In this document: in pieces, positions 1 through 9,267 of the stretch | Layout of the letters: every line of letters starts with the position of its first letter | Position numbering within the stretch: position 1 is the stretch's first letter | Source: Spirosoma pollinicola | GTDB lineage: Bacteria; Bacteroidota; Bacteroidia; Cytophagales; Spirosomataceae | NCBI RefSeq assembly: GCF_002831565.1 | Contig: NZ_CP025096.1 | Span: 4,936,608-5,000,607, forward strand | Reading direction: 5' to 3' | Length of the DNA stretch: 64,000 nucleotides | Position numbers and translations under genes: made by a program | Notes under the pieces: model-generated | Told to the model about the DNA's origin: nothing | Seen by the model: only the letters and a program-made list of their open reading frames with translations | Database searches by the model: none

Positions 1-1979
1 ACACCGTCACTACCCTGGTAGTTTGAGTCGAAAAGCGAAACAGTCGTCAGGAAATAAAAACCTTGCTGGTAGGACCGCTCCAGCGTGAGTTCCAAACCAT
101 AATTCCGTCCGTGTCCCCGGTTGACTAAACTATCGTTGTCGGGCAGATCAAACGAGGCGCCCGCGTTCAGCATTGAAAATGACCCGGTAGTTGGATCAAC
201 TGGAGCCTGACGAATGCCCTGGTAATAGGTTTCTACTTTTAGATGCAGGCTGGCCGACAGACTTCGTTCATAGGCCAGAGCCAGGTGACGGCTGCGGGTA
301 AAATCCAGGCTGGTATTCGTAAGCCGGTACGCATTGTCGGTAGCTGGTGTTTGCACGAAATAGCTGGTCAGCGGTTGTAACTGGCTATGTTCGCCGTACC
401 CTAACCGAACAGACTGCCGGTCATTTAACTGGTATTTCAGACCCAGTCGGGGTTCAATTACCCGGCTGTTGGTCAGCGCGAAATGCTGCCCATGCAAGCC
501 GCCATTAACGACCAGACGTTCCGAAAAACGGTGCTGCCACTGGCCGTAGAACTGGATCAGGCGGCTTTGCCCGGACTGCCTCAGTACGGATTGGTCGTTT
601 GCGGCTGCCGGCTCATACCGGTTTTGATGGAGTGAAAACGTAAACCAGTCGAGGGTGAAGCCCGCAGTAAATAGGTCTTTGACGCTTAGTTTCTTGTTGA
701 AAATTCCGTTAATCGAATATTTAGTCTGGGCATGACGGGTTTGCTCGAGCCGGACGGGTTGCCAGTTCTGTCGGCTCAGCGAATCAGTTGTCACCCATTG
801 GTCGGTGTAGGAACCTGCCACGGTAAGTTTATAAAACGTGGTTGGGCTCAAATGGTGCTGGTACGAACTGCCGACTATACCCGTTCGGTAGCCCGAACGC
901 ATATCCTGGTTTTCATCGCCAAACAAATCCTGTTTGGTCGTGTCCATTGTGCTGCCCAGCAAGTTAATGCCACTCAATCCGCCCAGTCCAAATACCGAAA
1001 AATGACCATTCCGCCCGGTGGGTATGTCCACCTTAAGCGACAAGTCCTGATACTGGGGTACGGCCGTTCCCAGACCCAGATCCAGGCCCAGGGCATTAAA
1101 CACCGCCAGCGTAGAATACCGGTAATTGACCAAATAAGAGGCTCCTCCACCAGTACGTGCTTTATCTTTTTTTGACAGGGGTCCCTCAGCGCCCAGTTCA
1201 AAGCCGTTAAATCCCATCTGAGCCAGGTACTCGGACTTGTCAGCGTTGCCTGTACGCATGTTCAGGTCAAATACCCCGGCAATTGCGTTACCATACTGAG
1301 CGGGAAACGCTGCGGTCAGAAAATCAGACCGGTCCAACACGTTGTTGTTGAGCATACTGACCGGGCCGCCTGTGGTGCCTAATGCACCGTAGTGATTTGG
1401 ATTGGGAATGTTGATGCCTTCCAACTGCCAGAGAAGTCCCAATGGCGAGTTTCCCCGCACGATGATATCGTTTCGGTTGTCATTAGCCCCACTAACCCCC
1501 GCGTAGTTGCTGGCCATTCGGGCGGGGTCACCCCGGCTCCCGGCAAATCGGTTGGTCGCTTCCGGATTAAATGAATGGACACTCACCAGGGCCAGTTCAT
1601 TGACCGGGCTGGTCTGGTCCCGACGGGCTTTGACAATGACTTCCTGAGCCGTAATCATCTGCTCGGTTAGTTCAACCGTCAGGCTCACTTCCTTACCCGC
1701 CGTAACCAGCACATTGGGAATGATTCGTTCCCGGTATCCCAGAAATGAGATCCTGACCGTTTGGTAGCCCAGGGGCACCTGACGGAGGCTGAACGAGCCG
1801 GTTTCGTCGCTGGTTGAGCCGAGTAGAGCCGATGTGTTGAGCACCATAACGGTAGCGCCCGGTAGGGGGTATTTCGACTGACCGTCAATAATCACCCCTT
1901 TGATCGTTTGGCTGGCTGGCTGGGCTTGACCCAGTGAAAAGTTGAGTAGGGAGAACAATAGAATCAAGCGTATGTGCAT
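1..1979 (-). CDS. TonB-dependent receptor, C-terminus cut by window edge
   Basis: Outer-membrane receptor expected to import a ligand using TonB energy. About 659 residues are visible. A signal peptide (MHIRLILLFSLLNFSLGQAQ) is followed by a carboxypeptidase-regulatory-like beta domain at about residues 24-105 (IKGVIIDGQSKYPLPGATV). A plug domain follows (VSGANDNRNDIIVRGNSPLG, then PAQYGNAIAGVFDLNMRTG), and then beta-barrel strands that run off the left edge. The reading frame is open throughout. The start is the ATG at 1979, chosen because the signal peptide begins there. It lies 54 bp downstream of the barrel gene at 2034-3329 on the same strand, so the two are probably one transcript. The ligand cannot be told from sequence. 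Confidence 0.9.
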   Translation of the reverse strand, partial: MHIRLILLFSLLNFSLGQAQPASQTIKGVIIDGQSKYPLPGATVMVLNTSALLGSTSDETGSFSLRQVPLGYQTVRISFLGYRERIIPNVLVTAGKEVSLTVELTEQMITAQEVIVKARRDQTSPVNELALVSVHSFNPEATNRFAGSRGDPARMASNYAGVSGANDNRNDIIVRGNSPLGLLWQLEGINIPNPNHYGALGTTGGPVSMLNNNVLDRSDFLTAAFPAQYGNAIAGVFDLNMRTGNADKSEYLAQMGFNGFELGAEGPLSKKDKARTGGGASYLVNYRYSTLAVFNALGLDLGLGTAVPQYQDLSLKVDIPTGRNGHFSVFGLGGLSGINLLGSTMDTTKQDLFGDENQDMRSGYRTGIVGSSYQHHLSPTTFYKLTVAGSYTDQWVTTDSLSRQNWQPVRLEQTRHAQTKYSINGIFNKKLSVKDLFTAGFTLDWFTFSLHQNRYEPAAANDQSVLRQSGQSRLIQFYGQWQHRFSERLVVNGGLHGQHFALTNSRVIEPRLGLKYQLNDRQSVRLGYGEHSQLQPLTSYFVQTPATDNAYRLTNTSLDFTRSRHLALAYERSLSASLHLKVETYYQGIRQAPVDPTTGSFSMLNAGASFDLPDNDSLVNRGHGRNYGLELTLERSYQQGFYFLTTVSLFDSNYQGSDG

Positions 1980-2033
1980 AACGAAAACGTTTATGGTCGG
2001 TTGAAAAAGCCTGAAAAAGGCTACCTGTCCCGT

Positions 2034-3329
2034 TTATAGCGGGCGATGAAACCGCCGACTGGCTACTAGTCGCTGGGGATAAATGACGGCCTGAATGAAG
2101 TTGAATTCGAGTTGCTGAAACGAAATAGTCTGCCCGTTCACCTGAGTCCTGAGAAAAGGTGAGTAGCGCAGGTTGGTGCGTAGCAGGATGGACTCGTAGC
2201 GGACGGGCCGGATGTCCCAGCCCACGACCAGACCGGGGGTGTACTGTAGGTCGCGCTGGTCAGTTACCAAAACGTCATCGTCTGTCTCCCGAACGCTTAG
2301 TTGTTCCCGCGAAAAGCTAAGACCCACAAAGGGCACAAACCCGTGATAGTCCAGCAGGTTCTTATACACCTCTAGGCTGATGGAGCGGCGGTCGAGTTGC
2401 TGGGTCAGACCGTAGGCCGTGTGATCGGCGACGATGTGGCGGTGCGCCAGTCGGATGTCAAAATCGGGCTTGTAAAAATAATAACCGATCGATGCATCGA
2501 GGAAGGTGTTATTGCCCGACGGGTTATTAAGGTAAGGCCGGTTACGGGCATTGTATGCCGAACGGGGCAGCGTAAAGGCTGCCGAGGGTCCCACATCCAG
2601 GTGAAAGCCACTGAGCTGTCCACGCTGACGCAGGTACTGACCGAAGGCTTGTTTATTGTCTTTTTCCAGCGGACGGGTTACGTCGATCAGGAATTTATAC
2701 GATAGCTGAGCGGTAAAGGTTGGAAAACGAACGGGAGTCGTAGTTTGGCGGGAGGTAGCATAGCTAAACGTACGGGCGGGCAGGTACTGCACGCCCAGCT
2801 CAAACCAATGGGGGCCGCTCAACCAGTTCAAACCGCCCTCCAGGGTAATCACGTCTTTGGTAAACGTGGTTCCCGCTAATTTTTCATTGACCCGCTGGTT
2901 ATAGGACAACGTTGACCAGTTAACGCCCACATACGGATTGAGTCGGTGGTAATGCAGTTGCAGCGGATGCACCCGGGCACCGGTGGCCACATTGGTCGAC
3001 ACGCTGTAGTCCTGAAGCTGGTCAATTTTAGGACGAATCGAGGTCAGTGGTATCGAGACGAACAAATCGGCCAGGCCCCAGAAATGCGTAGCCCCAATGG
3101 TAAACCGGGGATGATAGGTGCCGGGCAGCGTTAGGAGTCGCTGCTCACCCGTTGCACTTAGATACCCGCCCTGAACCGGGGGAATATACTGCCCGTCGAG
3201 ACCCAGATGCAGTTGCGCGAAGCGAAAACGGCTCCTTTGGTTAATCACTGGCTGAGCGAGCGTGGCGGTGGGCAAACTAATCAGTCCCGTGGCGGCCAAC
3301 AGGCCGTATAAAAAGAAAGTCCGAATCAT
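2034..3329 (-). CDS. outer-membrane beta-barrel protein, unknown function
   Basis: A 431-residue protein with a signal peptide (MIRTFFLYGLLAATGLISLP, ending near ATLAQ). The rest is alternating aromatic/polar strands rich in Y, R and G, as in outer-membrane barrels (HLGLDGQYIPPVQGGYLSA; LDASIGYYFYKPDFDIRLAH). I recognise no enzyme motif. It precedes the TonB receptor in the same direction with a 54-bp gap. It diverges from the AraC regulator at 3523, with operator-like direct repeats between them, so regulated expression with the receptor is likely (inference). It may be a companion porin or a Bacteroidota-specific barrel of unknown role. Confidence 0.75.
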   Translation of the reverse strand: MIRTFFLYGLLAATGLISLPTATLAQPVINQRSRFRFAQLHLGLDGQYIPPVQGGYLSATGEQRLLTLPGTYHPRFTIGATHFWGLADLFVSIPLTSIRPKIDQLQDYSVSTNVATGARVHPLQLHYHRLNPYVGVNWSTLSYNQRVNEKLAGTTFTKDVITLEGGLNWLSGPHWFELGVQYLPARTFSYATSRQTTTPVRFPTFTAQLSYKFLIDVTRPLEKDNKQAFGQYLRQRGQLSGFHLDVGPSAAFTLPRSAYNARNRPYLNNPSGNNTFLDASIGYYFYKPDFDIRLAHRHIVADHTAYGLTQQLDRRSISLEVYKNLLDYHGFVPFVGLSFSREQLSVRETDDDVLVTDQRDLQYTPGLVVGWDIRPVRYESILLRTNLRYSPFLRTQVNGQTISFQQLEFNFIQAVIYPQRLVASRRFHRPL

Positions 3330-3389
3330 ACCGATGGCGGTTAGGGGTTGTATCGACTACCAAAATTGCGGCAGTACACCCGGAAACTG

Positions 3390-3426
3390 CCCCGTCAAAC
3401 GGATTCTTAACCCCGTCAAACGGATT
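3390..3426. promoter_or_regulatory. tandem direct repeat, candidate AraC operator
   Basis: Two perfect 16-bp direct repeats, CCCCGTCAAACGGATT, at 3390-3405 and 3411-3426. Their 21-bp period is about two helical turns. They lie in the gap between the divergent barrel/receptor genes and the AraC regulator. AraC-family proteins commonly bind two direct half-sites on one helix face, so this is a strong operator candidate (inference). Confidence 0.65.
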
Positions 3427-3522
3427 AGTGCTGATTGATTGAGCGGCTACGCCAATTTTGAGCGGCCAATCCTTTTGGGTATATTTACCCGACAGCGATT
3501 GGGCAAATCATAATCGAAGCCT

Positions 3523-4500
3523 ATGATTATCAGGGCGAAGGACGAAACGGGTCAGTACGCGCCCTTTGAGAGCCAGTATCAGACCGAGACGGATGAACCG
3601 GCGGGGGTGATGCAAACCAGAATCCTGGTTCCTAGCCCTATTGTACCCTGGTCCATTACGGACCTGACCAGTCAGCAGATCAAGATTACTCATGCCACGA
3701 GTCAGATCAAGCAGAACGTGATTCTGCTCACCGAACAGGCGAGCCCAACGGTTGATTTATTTGTGCAGTTGAGTGGTCAGAGCCTGATTCGGCACACGGA
3801 CCAGGTCGACCGGGCTTATCAATCCGGTCAGTGTAATATGGTTTACACCCCAGCCTACGAGGGTGAGCTCCGGTTGAGTGGGCCCGCCATCTCGACGGTT
3901 GCTGTGCAGTTTTCACCCCTGTTTTTTGGCCAGTTTCTGGATGAGCAGGTAGGTTCGCTGAATCGATTAGCGGAGGGTATGGCCAATGGGCAGATGCAAA
4001 TGCTTGCTCCCCGTAACTTGCCCGTTAGGCCTGCCATCAAGAGCGTCCTGCACACTTTGTTGCACTGTCCCTACCAAGGTCTAGTGAAACGTTTATTTCT
4101 GGAAGCCAAACAAATAGAACTGTTAGCCTTATTGATTGATGAGGCCCAGAAACAACCCTCAACCCGGCCAGCCGGACTGAAAGCCTACGATGTGGATAAA
4201 CTAATGGCGGCCAAAGCCTGGTTAGACGAGCATTTTTTGGAACCCGTTACCCTATTCTATTTAGCCCGGCTGGTTGGCTTAAATGATTTCAAATTAAAGA
4301 ATGGCTTTCGGATCTTGTTTGCGACAACGGTGTTCGGTTATCTGAGCGGGTTACGGCTGAACCATGCTCGCCAGTTGCTGCTGGACGGGGGGCATTCGGT
4401 CGCTGACGTAGCCGATATAGTGGGCTACGGACGGGCCGACCACTTTAGCCACGCCTTCCGCCTTTATTTTGGTTATCGGCCCAGCGACCTCAAAGGTTAA
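3523..4500 (+). CDS. AraC-family transcriptional regulator
   Basis: 325 residues. The C-terminal 105 residues form the two-helix-turn-helix AraC DNA-binding domain (YDVDKLMAAKAWLDEHFLEP; LARLVGLNDFKLKNGFRILF; VADVADIVGYGRADHFSHAF, then the usual FGYRPSDLK ending). The N-terminal ~215 residues are a ligand-sensing region of no sharply recognised family, similar in layout to PchR-like regulators of Bacteroidota. It is transcribed away from the barrel/TonB receptor pair. Given the 16-bp direct repeats in between, it probably regulates that pair in response to the receptor's substrate (inference). Confidence 0.88.
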   Translation: MIIRAKDETGQYAPFESQYQTETDEPAGVMQTRILVPSPIVPWSITDLTSQQIKITHATSQIKQNVILLTEQASPTVDLFVQLSGQSLIRHTDQVDRAYQSGQCNMVYTPAYEGELRLSGPAISTVAVQFSPLFFGQFLDEQVGSLNRLAEGMANGQMQMLAPRNLPVRPAIKSVLHTLLHCPYQGLVKRLFLEAKQIELLALLIDEAQKQPSTRPAGLKAYDVDKLMAAKAWLDEHFLEPVTLFYLARLVGLNDFKLKNGFRILFATTVFGYLSGLRLNHARQLLLDGGHSVADVADIVGYGRADHFSHAFRLYFGYRPSDLKG

Positions 4501-4631
4501 GCCAAAAGCCTGTTATACTACGCTCCTGGTGCTCGATAACCGAATCAAGTTGTTAGGATACCGACACTTGGTCGGTTCGGCTAAAGAGTCAACTTTTTTC
4601 CAGGGCAATACAGTTTAACCGCTTATTACTA

Positions 4632-4703
4632 TCTCTTTGAACGCCCATTTATCGAAGCAGATATATACCCCCCTGTCGTCTCAAGGAGGAGCCTTAGGCG
4701 AGA
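4632..4703 (-). repeat. 72-bp intergenic repeat, reverse copy
   Basis: Member of the dispersed family best seen at 60151-60221. On the minus strand it reads AAGGCTCC, CTTGAGACGA, ATATATCTGC and AAATGGGCGTT in the family order and spacing. It sits 132 bp after the AraC stop, in the 302-bp gap before the serine hydrolase gene. I see no gene in that gap. Confidence 0.7.
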
Positions 4704-4802
4704 ATCCGAAATCCTGGTAGATTAGCTGACGTGAAAGCGGTTAGTCAACAAAGTAAAGGTCCACAAGGCACGCGTTCACTGAAACCTAGATGACCGAATA
4801 GA

Positions 4803-6359
4803 ATGAACTATGTACGGACCGCTATGCTGGTGCTTACCTTACTCCTCAACCCAGCCCGCAAGGCCCTGACTCAGCCCATAACGGCCCGGCAAGTGGACCA
4901 ATTAGTGCAGCCTAACCGAGCCTTGTTTCACATTCCTGGTATCGCCATTACCATCATCAAGGATGGTCGGCTCATCTTCAACAAAGGCTATGGCCTGCGT
5001 TCGCTGCGCACCAAACAAGCCGTCACCCCCCAAACCTTGTTTGGGATCGCCTCCAATAGTAAAGCATTCACCGCCGCCGCCGTTGGCTTACTGGTAGAGG
5101 AAGGTAAACTCCACTGGGACGATTTAGTGACCCACTATCTGCCTGATTTCCGGCTCTATGACTCCTTGGCTACTCGACTCCTCACGATTCGGGATCTGTT
5201 AAGCCATCGTAGCGGATTGCCCTCGACCACTGGCGATTTGATGCACGATCCCGATTCAACCAGTTTTAGTCTCGAGCAGATTTTGTTCAATCAACGCTTC
5301 ATTAAGCCGACTTCCTCCTTGCGCAGCCAGTTTGCTTATACCAACAACGGGTATTTGGTCGCAGGCGCTATCGTGGCGAAGGTCAGTGGGATGAGCTGGG
5401 AAGCCTTCGTTGAGCAACGTATCCTTCACCCCTTAGGAATGACCCGTAGTGCCGCCTCGTTCCAAGACTGTCAGACAAATCCGAATCTGATTGACGCCCA
5501 CAAACGAATTAATGACTCAATTCGGGTGGTTGCTCGCTATGGCTCGACTAAAAATGATGCTGCCGGGGGTATTTATTCCAGCGCCGAGGAAATGAGTCAA
5601 TGGATGCTACTCTTTCTGAACTGGGGTCGGTATAGCCCTTCTCTGAGCAAACGCTTGCTGAGTGAGTCGCTGATGGCTGAGCTGGTGGCCCCTCAGACGA
5701 TCATCCCGGTTGGCCAGCCAGGCTCGTATCAAACCCATTTCGCCGCTTACGGGCTGGGGTGGTTTCTGAGTGATGTGAAAGGCTATAAGGAGATTGCGCA
5801 TTCGGGTCAGGATGTGGGCATGGTCTCGGCGGTAACCCTGTTGCCCGAACTAGGCTTGGGTGTGCTGGTACTGACGAACTCAGAAAGTGGGGCGGCTAGT
5901 ACCATCACGGATCAGATCGTCGATAGTTATATGGGTATAGGGGGCCAAGATCGAACGGCTCAATTGGATCAACGAGAGCAATTTGGACGCCGAGCGAGGC
6001 AGACCGTGCTCGACTCGATTCAGCGGCAAGTGGCCCGGCAAGCGCCTTTATCGAGCGCTGATTTAGCTGCCTACGTAGGCATTTACCAGGATCAGTGGTT
6101 GGGCAAGGTAAGGATTAGTTTGCGCCATGATCAATTGTGGTTTGCCACCGAACGCTCGCCCCAGTTGCGAGGCCGTATGGATTGGTTTGGGGATGCTCAG
6201 TTTGTGGTGCAGTGGCAGAATCCGGAGTTAGATGATGGCGTGCTGATTCGCTTTGGTTCTTCCTCAAGGGAAGTAAAGAGCAGCTTTGTGCTTCAAGCGC
6301 TAACCTCCCCAAGGAGTCACACCTACGATGATCTCCGGTTTGAACGGATAGTAAGATAA
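4803..6359 (+). CDS. serine hydrolase, class C beta-lactamase fold
   Basis: 518 residues with an N-terminal signal sequence, probably exported. The class C beta-lactamase/DD-peptidase triad is present: S84-N-S-K87 (FGIASNSKAFT), Y179-T-N181 (FAYTNNGYLV) and an H-S-G motif (EIAHSGQDVG). After about residue 400 there is a DUF3471-type beta-barrel tail (LAAYVGIYQDQWLGKVRISL), common in Bacteroidota D-aminopeptidase or esterase homologues. Likely substrates are D-amino-acid peptides, amides or esters; actual beta-lactamase activity cannot be assumed. It appears monocistronic, flanked by a dispersed repeat on the left and an IS element on the right. The start is the first ATG before the hydrophobic segment. 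Confidence 0.88.
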   Translation: MNYVRTAMLVLTLLLNPARKALTQPITARQVDQLVQPNRALFHIPGIAITIIKDGRLIFNKGYGLRSLRTKQAVTPQTLFGIASNSKAFTAAAVGLLVEEGKLHWDDLVTHYLPDFRLYDSLATRLLTIRDLLSHRSGLPSTTGDLMHDPDSTSFSLEQILFNQRFIKPTSSLRSQFAYTNNGYLVAGAIVAKVSGMSWEAFVEQRILHPLGMTRSAASFQDCQTNPNLIDAHKRINDSIRVVARYGSTKNDAAGGIYSSAEEMSQWMLLFLNWGRYSPSLSKRLLSESLMAELVAPQTIIPVGQPGSYQTHFAAYGLGWFLSDVKGYKEIAHSGQDVGMVSAVTLLPELGLGVLVLTNSESGAASTITDQIVDSYMGIGGQDRTAQLDQREQFGRRARQTVLDSIQRQVARQAPLSSADLAAYVGIYQDQWLGKVRISLRHDQLWFATERSPQLRGRMDWFGDAQFVVQWQNPELDDGVLIRFGSSSREVKSSFVLQALTSPRSHTYDDLRFERIVR

Positions 6360-6392
6360 GCTTGGATTTTCTGTCTAGGTACCCTTTATACG

Positions 6393-6430
6393 GGTAAATT
6401 TATACATACTCCTTTGTCTCAGGTGGGAGC
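6393..6430 (-). repeat. 72-bp intergenic repeat interrupted by an IS
   Basis: This stretch continues at 8114 after the IS. Joined across one copy of GAGC, the minus strand reads AACGCTCCCACCTGAGACA, then GTATGTATAAATTTACCC. That matches the left arm and TGAGAC block of the dispersed family, with a degenerate right half. The IS lies between GAGC (6427-6430) and GAGC (8114-8117). Confidence 0.55.
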
Positions 6431-8113
6431 GTGGCTGTTGCACAACTCTGCCTGTGCATAAAATGGCTGAATAGGTTGGGTTTTTGTATCTTCAACTATG
6501 CAAGGCAGAAAACACGATCACGAAAAACTCGTCACCCGTTTCCAACTTTCCAGCCGCATTCCGAAAGATAACTTCTACCGTCGGCTGAAGGAAACGCTTG
6601 ATCTGACTTTCCTTTATGAGCATACCAAAGCCTGTTATGGCTCGACAGGCAATCCCTCGATTGACCCAGTTGTCTTCTTCAAGTTCATGCTCATCAGCTA
6701 CCTGGAGAATATTACCTCTGATCGTAAGCTGATTGAGCACTGCTCCATGCGCATGGATATGCTGTATTTCCTGGGCTACAACGTTGATGAACCGCTTCCC
6801 TGGCACTCTACGTTGAGCCGTACCCGCCAACTTTACCCAGAAGCACTTTTTGAGCTACTATTTGATCAGGTGTTCAGCTTGTGTGTCGCCAACAATATGG
6901 TGGCTGGCCGTCGAGTAGCCATCGATTCAGCCCCTGTTAAAGCGAATGCCTCGATGGAAAGGCTAGTAGAGAAACAGCCGCAAAGGCCAGGGCCCAAGCT
7001 ACTTCCGCAGGCTGAAGACTCTAATGGATCTGTAGATTTGGTACCCAAACCCAGCAAGCGTCAAGCTGCGCCGGTGATCACCGCTACTGATTATCAGCTA
7101 AGACAGTTGAAAAAGCGCCAGCAGAAGTTGAAAAGTGCACCAACTACCCTGGGCGCTGGCAACGAAAAAGCAAAATTATTGAGTAACAAAACTCATTACA
7201 GTCCTACTGATCCCGATGCCCGTATTTCCATTAAGCCAGGAAAAGCTCGCAAACTCAACTACCATTGTAGCCTGGCAGTGGATACCGCCCAAGGCGTTAT
7301 CAGCCATGTGCAGGCCGATTTTGCCGATGGTCGGGATAGCCAGTCACTACCTTCTATTACGCTGAAGCTTCAGCAACGGTTGGCCCATAATCAACTGCGT
7401 CTAGAGGAGCTACTGGCCGATTCTGGCTATTCCAATGGGAGTAACTACGCCTTGCTGGAGGGGTGGAACATCACGGGATGGATACCTGTCTTCGGTCAAT
7501 ACAAACCCCAAATCGAAGGCTTTCCCTATGCCCCTGAAGGCGATTACTTTACCTGTTCGCAAGGTAAGCGTTTAGTGTTTAAGACGTTTGACAAGAATGT
7601 CGATGGCGGCTGGATGAAAGTCTACCGGGCGGATTACCAAGACTGCCGACAGTGCCCCCTCAAACCCGCGTGTGTGCCCAAGAGTCAATGCCGACAGATT
7701 ATTCGGACGGCCTATGATCCCTTCTACCGGCGAGCCGTGGAACGCCAGCAAAGTCGGCGGGGAAAGCGTATGAAACGACTTCGCCACCAGACGGTGGAAC
7801 CGGTCTTGGGCAGTCTGGTGGAATACTATGGATTACGGAAGGTAAATGTACGAGGCAAAGCCAGTGCTCACAAGCTGATGCTGATGGCGGCTATTGCCTT
7901 CAATCTGAAGAAGTATATGAAGTTCACGCCCAAGTCTACTGTCAGCCAGGCCATAGCCCTAAAAGTGGAGTGGTCATGGGCTTCTGGTGACACTTTTCTG
8001 AGCTTTACCATGCTTTATCTCAACTGAGATGGGGCAACGAGGTGAGAAAATCTGACCACTAGCCTATACAGGATGAACAACCGATATGGGAAGCGGAGTT
8101 GTGCAACAGCCAC
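6431..8113 (+). mobile_element. IS1182-family insertion sequence, copy 1
   Basis: A 1683-bp element. Its ends are inverted copies of GTGGCTGTTGCACAACTC (left end at 6431, right end at 8113). It is flanked by a 4-bp target duplication, GAGC, at 6427-6430 and 8114-8117. It holds one intact transposase gene. Its end sequence is almost the same as that of the element at 12531-14209. Confidence 0.93.
6498..8027 (+). CDS. IS1182-family transposase
   Basis: A 509-residue DDE transposase filling the IS. The N-terminal part has the DUF772-type region (GSTGNPSIDPVVFFKFMLIS; LSRTRQLYPEALFELLFDQV). The catalytic core has the first Asp in VAIDSAPVKANAS, the second in LLADSGYSNGSNY, and the Glu near QTVEPVLGSLVEYYGLRK. 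A cysteine cluster (DCRQCPLKPAC) lies between the last two. The frame is intact, so it could be active. It is closely similar over its whole length to the protein at 12615-14144, with differences mainly in the linker near residues 155-210. Confidence 0.95.
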   Translation: MQGRKHDHEKLVTRFQLSSRIPKDNFYRRLKETLDLTFLYEHTKACYGSTGNPSIDPVVFFKFMLISYLENITSDRKLIEHCSMRMDMLYFLGYNVDEPLPWHSTLSRTRQLYPEALFELLFDQVFSLCVANNMVAGRRVAIDSAPVKANASMERLVEKQPQRPGPKLLPQAEDSNGSVDLVPKPSKRQAAPVITATDYQLRQLKKRQQKLKSAPTTLGAGNEKAKLLSNKTHYSPTDPDARISIKPGKARKLNYHCSLAVDTAQGVISHVQADFADGRDSQSLPSITLKLQQRLAHNQLRLEELLADSGYSNGSNYALLEGWNITGWIPVFGQYKPQIEGFPYAPEGDYFTCSQGKRLVFKTFDKNVDGGWMKVYRADYQDCRQCPLKPACVPKSQCRQIIRTAYDPFYRRAVERQQSRRGKRMKRLRHQTVEPVLGSLVEYYGLRKVNVRGKASAHKLMLMAAIAFNLKKYMKFTPKSTVSQAIALKVEWSWASGDTFLSFTMLYLN

Positions 8114-8165
8114 GAGCGTTATTTAAGACAATCAGTCAACTCCAGTTAGTAGCATACCACTCAAC

Positions 8166-9032
8166 TTAACCTAGCATTGATTCTATGATTGCCGCACAAA
8201 TTTCATCGGGCGCATTCTCCTGAATGAAATGTTTAGCCTCTGCTAACAAACGAATTCGATGGATGGGAAAGTAGGTGAGCAGCCGAAGCCGTTCCGACGT
8301 TTGAAAGGCCCCGTCAGCTTCGCCCCACACGACTAAGACTGGTTTTTCCCGTAACTGGCTCAGACCGGCTTCTACTTCCCTTAAATAAGCCGTACTACCC
8401 CGAATCTCTTTGGGAAATATCCACGTAGGTAGCCGGGAAGCTGGCGTTGAGAAAGGACCCAGGTAAGCCCCTAGTTCCGACTCGGTGAGGGTTCGATTGG
8501 TACCGGCTGGAATGAGCCATTTGGCTAGGGTGTTATAGCGCGTAATTAGCAAACGGGCCAATGGGTTGCCAAAGACGACCGAGAACGCAGTCATGCCTCC
8601 CCTGGCAGGCCACGCCCAAGTATTACCCAGGATGAGCGAATGAACTAAATCGGGCCGACGACCAGCGAAACCCAAGCCAATGGGACCGCCCCAGTCCTGA
8701 ACCATAATACGCAAATTGTGGAGCCTTAGTTGATCGACTAATCCCTCTACAATCATCGAATGCTCACGGGGCGTAAAGCCGTAGCCTGCTTTGGCCGTGC
8801 TGAGCCCGAAACCGGGGTAATCCAAGGCAATACAGCGGAACGTTGGGGCAAGCTGTTGAATTATATGCCGATATAGGAACGACCAGGTAGGATTGCCATG
8901 CAGTAACAACAAAGTGGGTCCCTCTCCTTCATCTACGTAATGAACCAGATTACCATCAATGCTCAGGGAATGACTGGTAAAGGGAAACAAGCTGCGGTCA
9001 AGCCAAGTAGGGTTTAAATCGTTTCGGATCAT
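8166..9032 (-). CDS. haloalkane dehalogenase-like alpha/beta hydrolase
   Basis: Alpha/beta-hydrolase of the haloalkane dehalogenase type, which splits carbon-halogen bonds by way of an aspartyl ester. The oxyanion and halide-binding segment LLLHGNPTWSFLYRH is present. The nucleophile elbow is VQDWGGPIG, with Asp (about D113 from the chosen start) instead of Ser, followed by the halide-binding Trp. A late acid (VVWGEADGAF) and a C-terminal His (AKHFIQE) complete the triad. I chose the ATG at 9032. The frame is open to an ATG at 9143, but those 37 extra residues do not resemble the family and would make the protein too long. Close relatives include non-dehalogenating hydrolases, so the substrate is uncertain. 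Confidence 0.82.
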   Translation of the reverse strand: MIRNDLNPTWLDRSLFPFTSHSLSIDGNLVHYVDEGEGPTLLLLHGNPTWSFLYRHIIQQLAPTFRCIALDYPGFGLSTAKAGYGFTPREHSMIVEGLVDQLRLHNLRIMVQDWGGPIGLGFAGRRPDLVHSLILGNTWAWPARGGMTAFSVVFGNPLARLLITRYNTLAKWLIPAGTNRTLTESELGAYLGPFSTPASRLPTWIFPKEIRGSTAYLREVEAGLSQLREKPVLVVWGEADGAFQTSERLRLLTYFPIHRIRLLAEAKHFIQENAPDEICAAIIESMLG

Positions 9033-9267
9033 TAGTTTGTGCTTTATGTAGGTTACAGTGTTCAGATTTCGAGGAAGACCTGAGTCCATGACTAAACTAA
9101 ATTCAGGAATAGATATGTTCTCTACGTTGCTAGTCATCAACATTTAGTTACACAATGTGAGCTTTGTTAAAAGTTAAAAATTGAGCGTATTAAGAGATCA
9201 TTATACACATATGATTTGGACATTCTCTGACCGTCCTAAAAAAGATAGCAAGTCCACTTTAGCATCA

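Noticed and set aside
4803..6359. Antibiotic-resistance beta-lactamase
   Set aside because: Class C-type motifs are present, but the DUF3471-type tail and family context point to a peptidase/esterase; resistance cannot be claimed.
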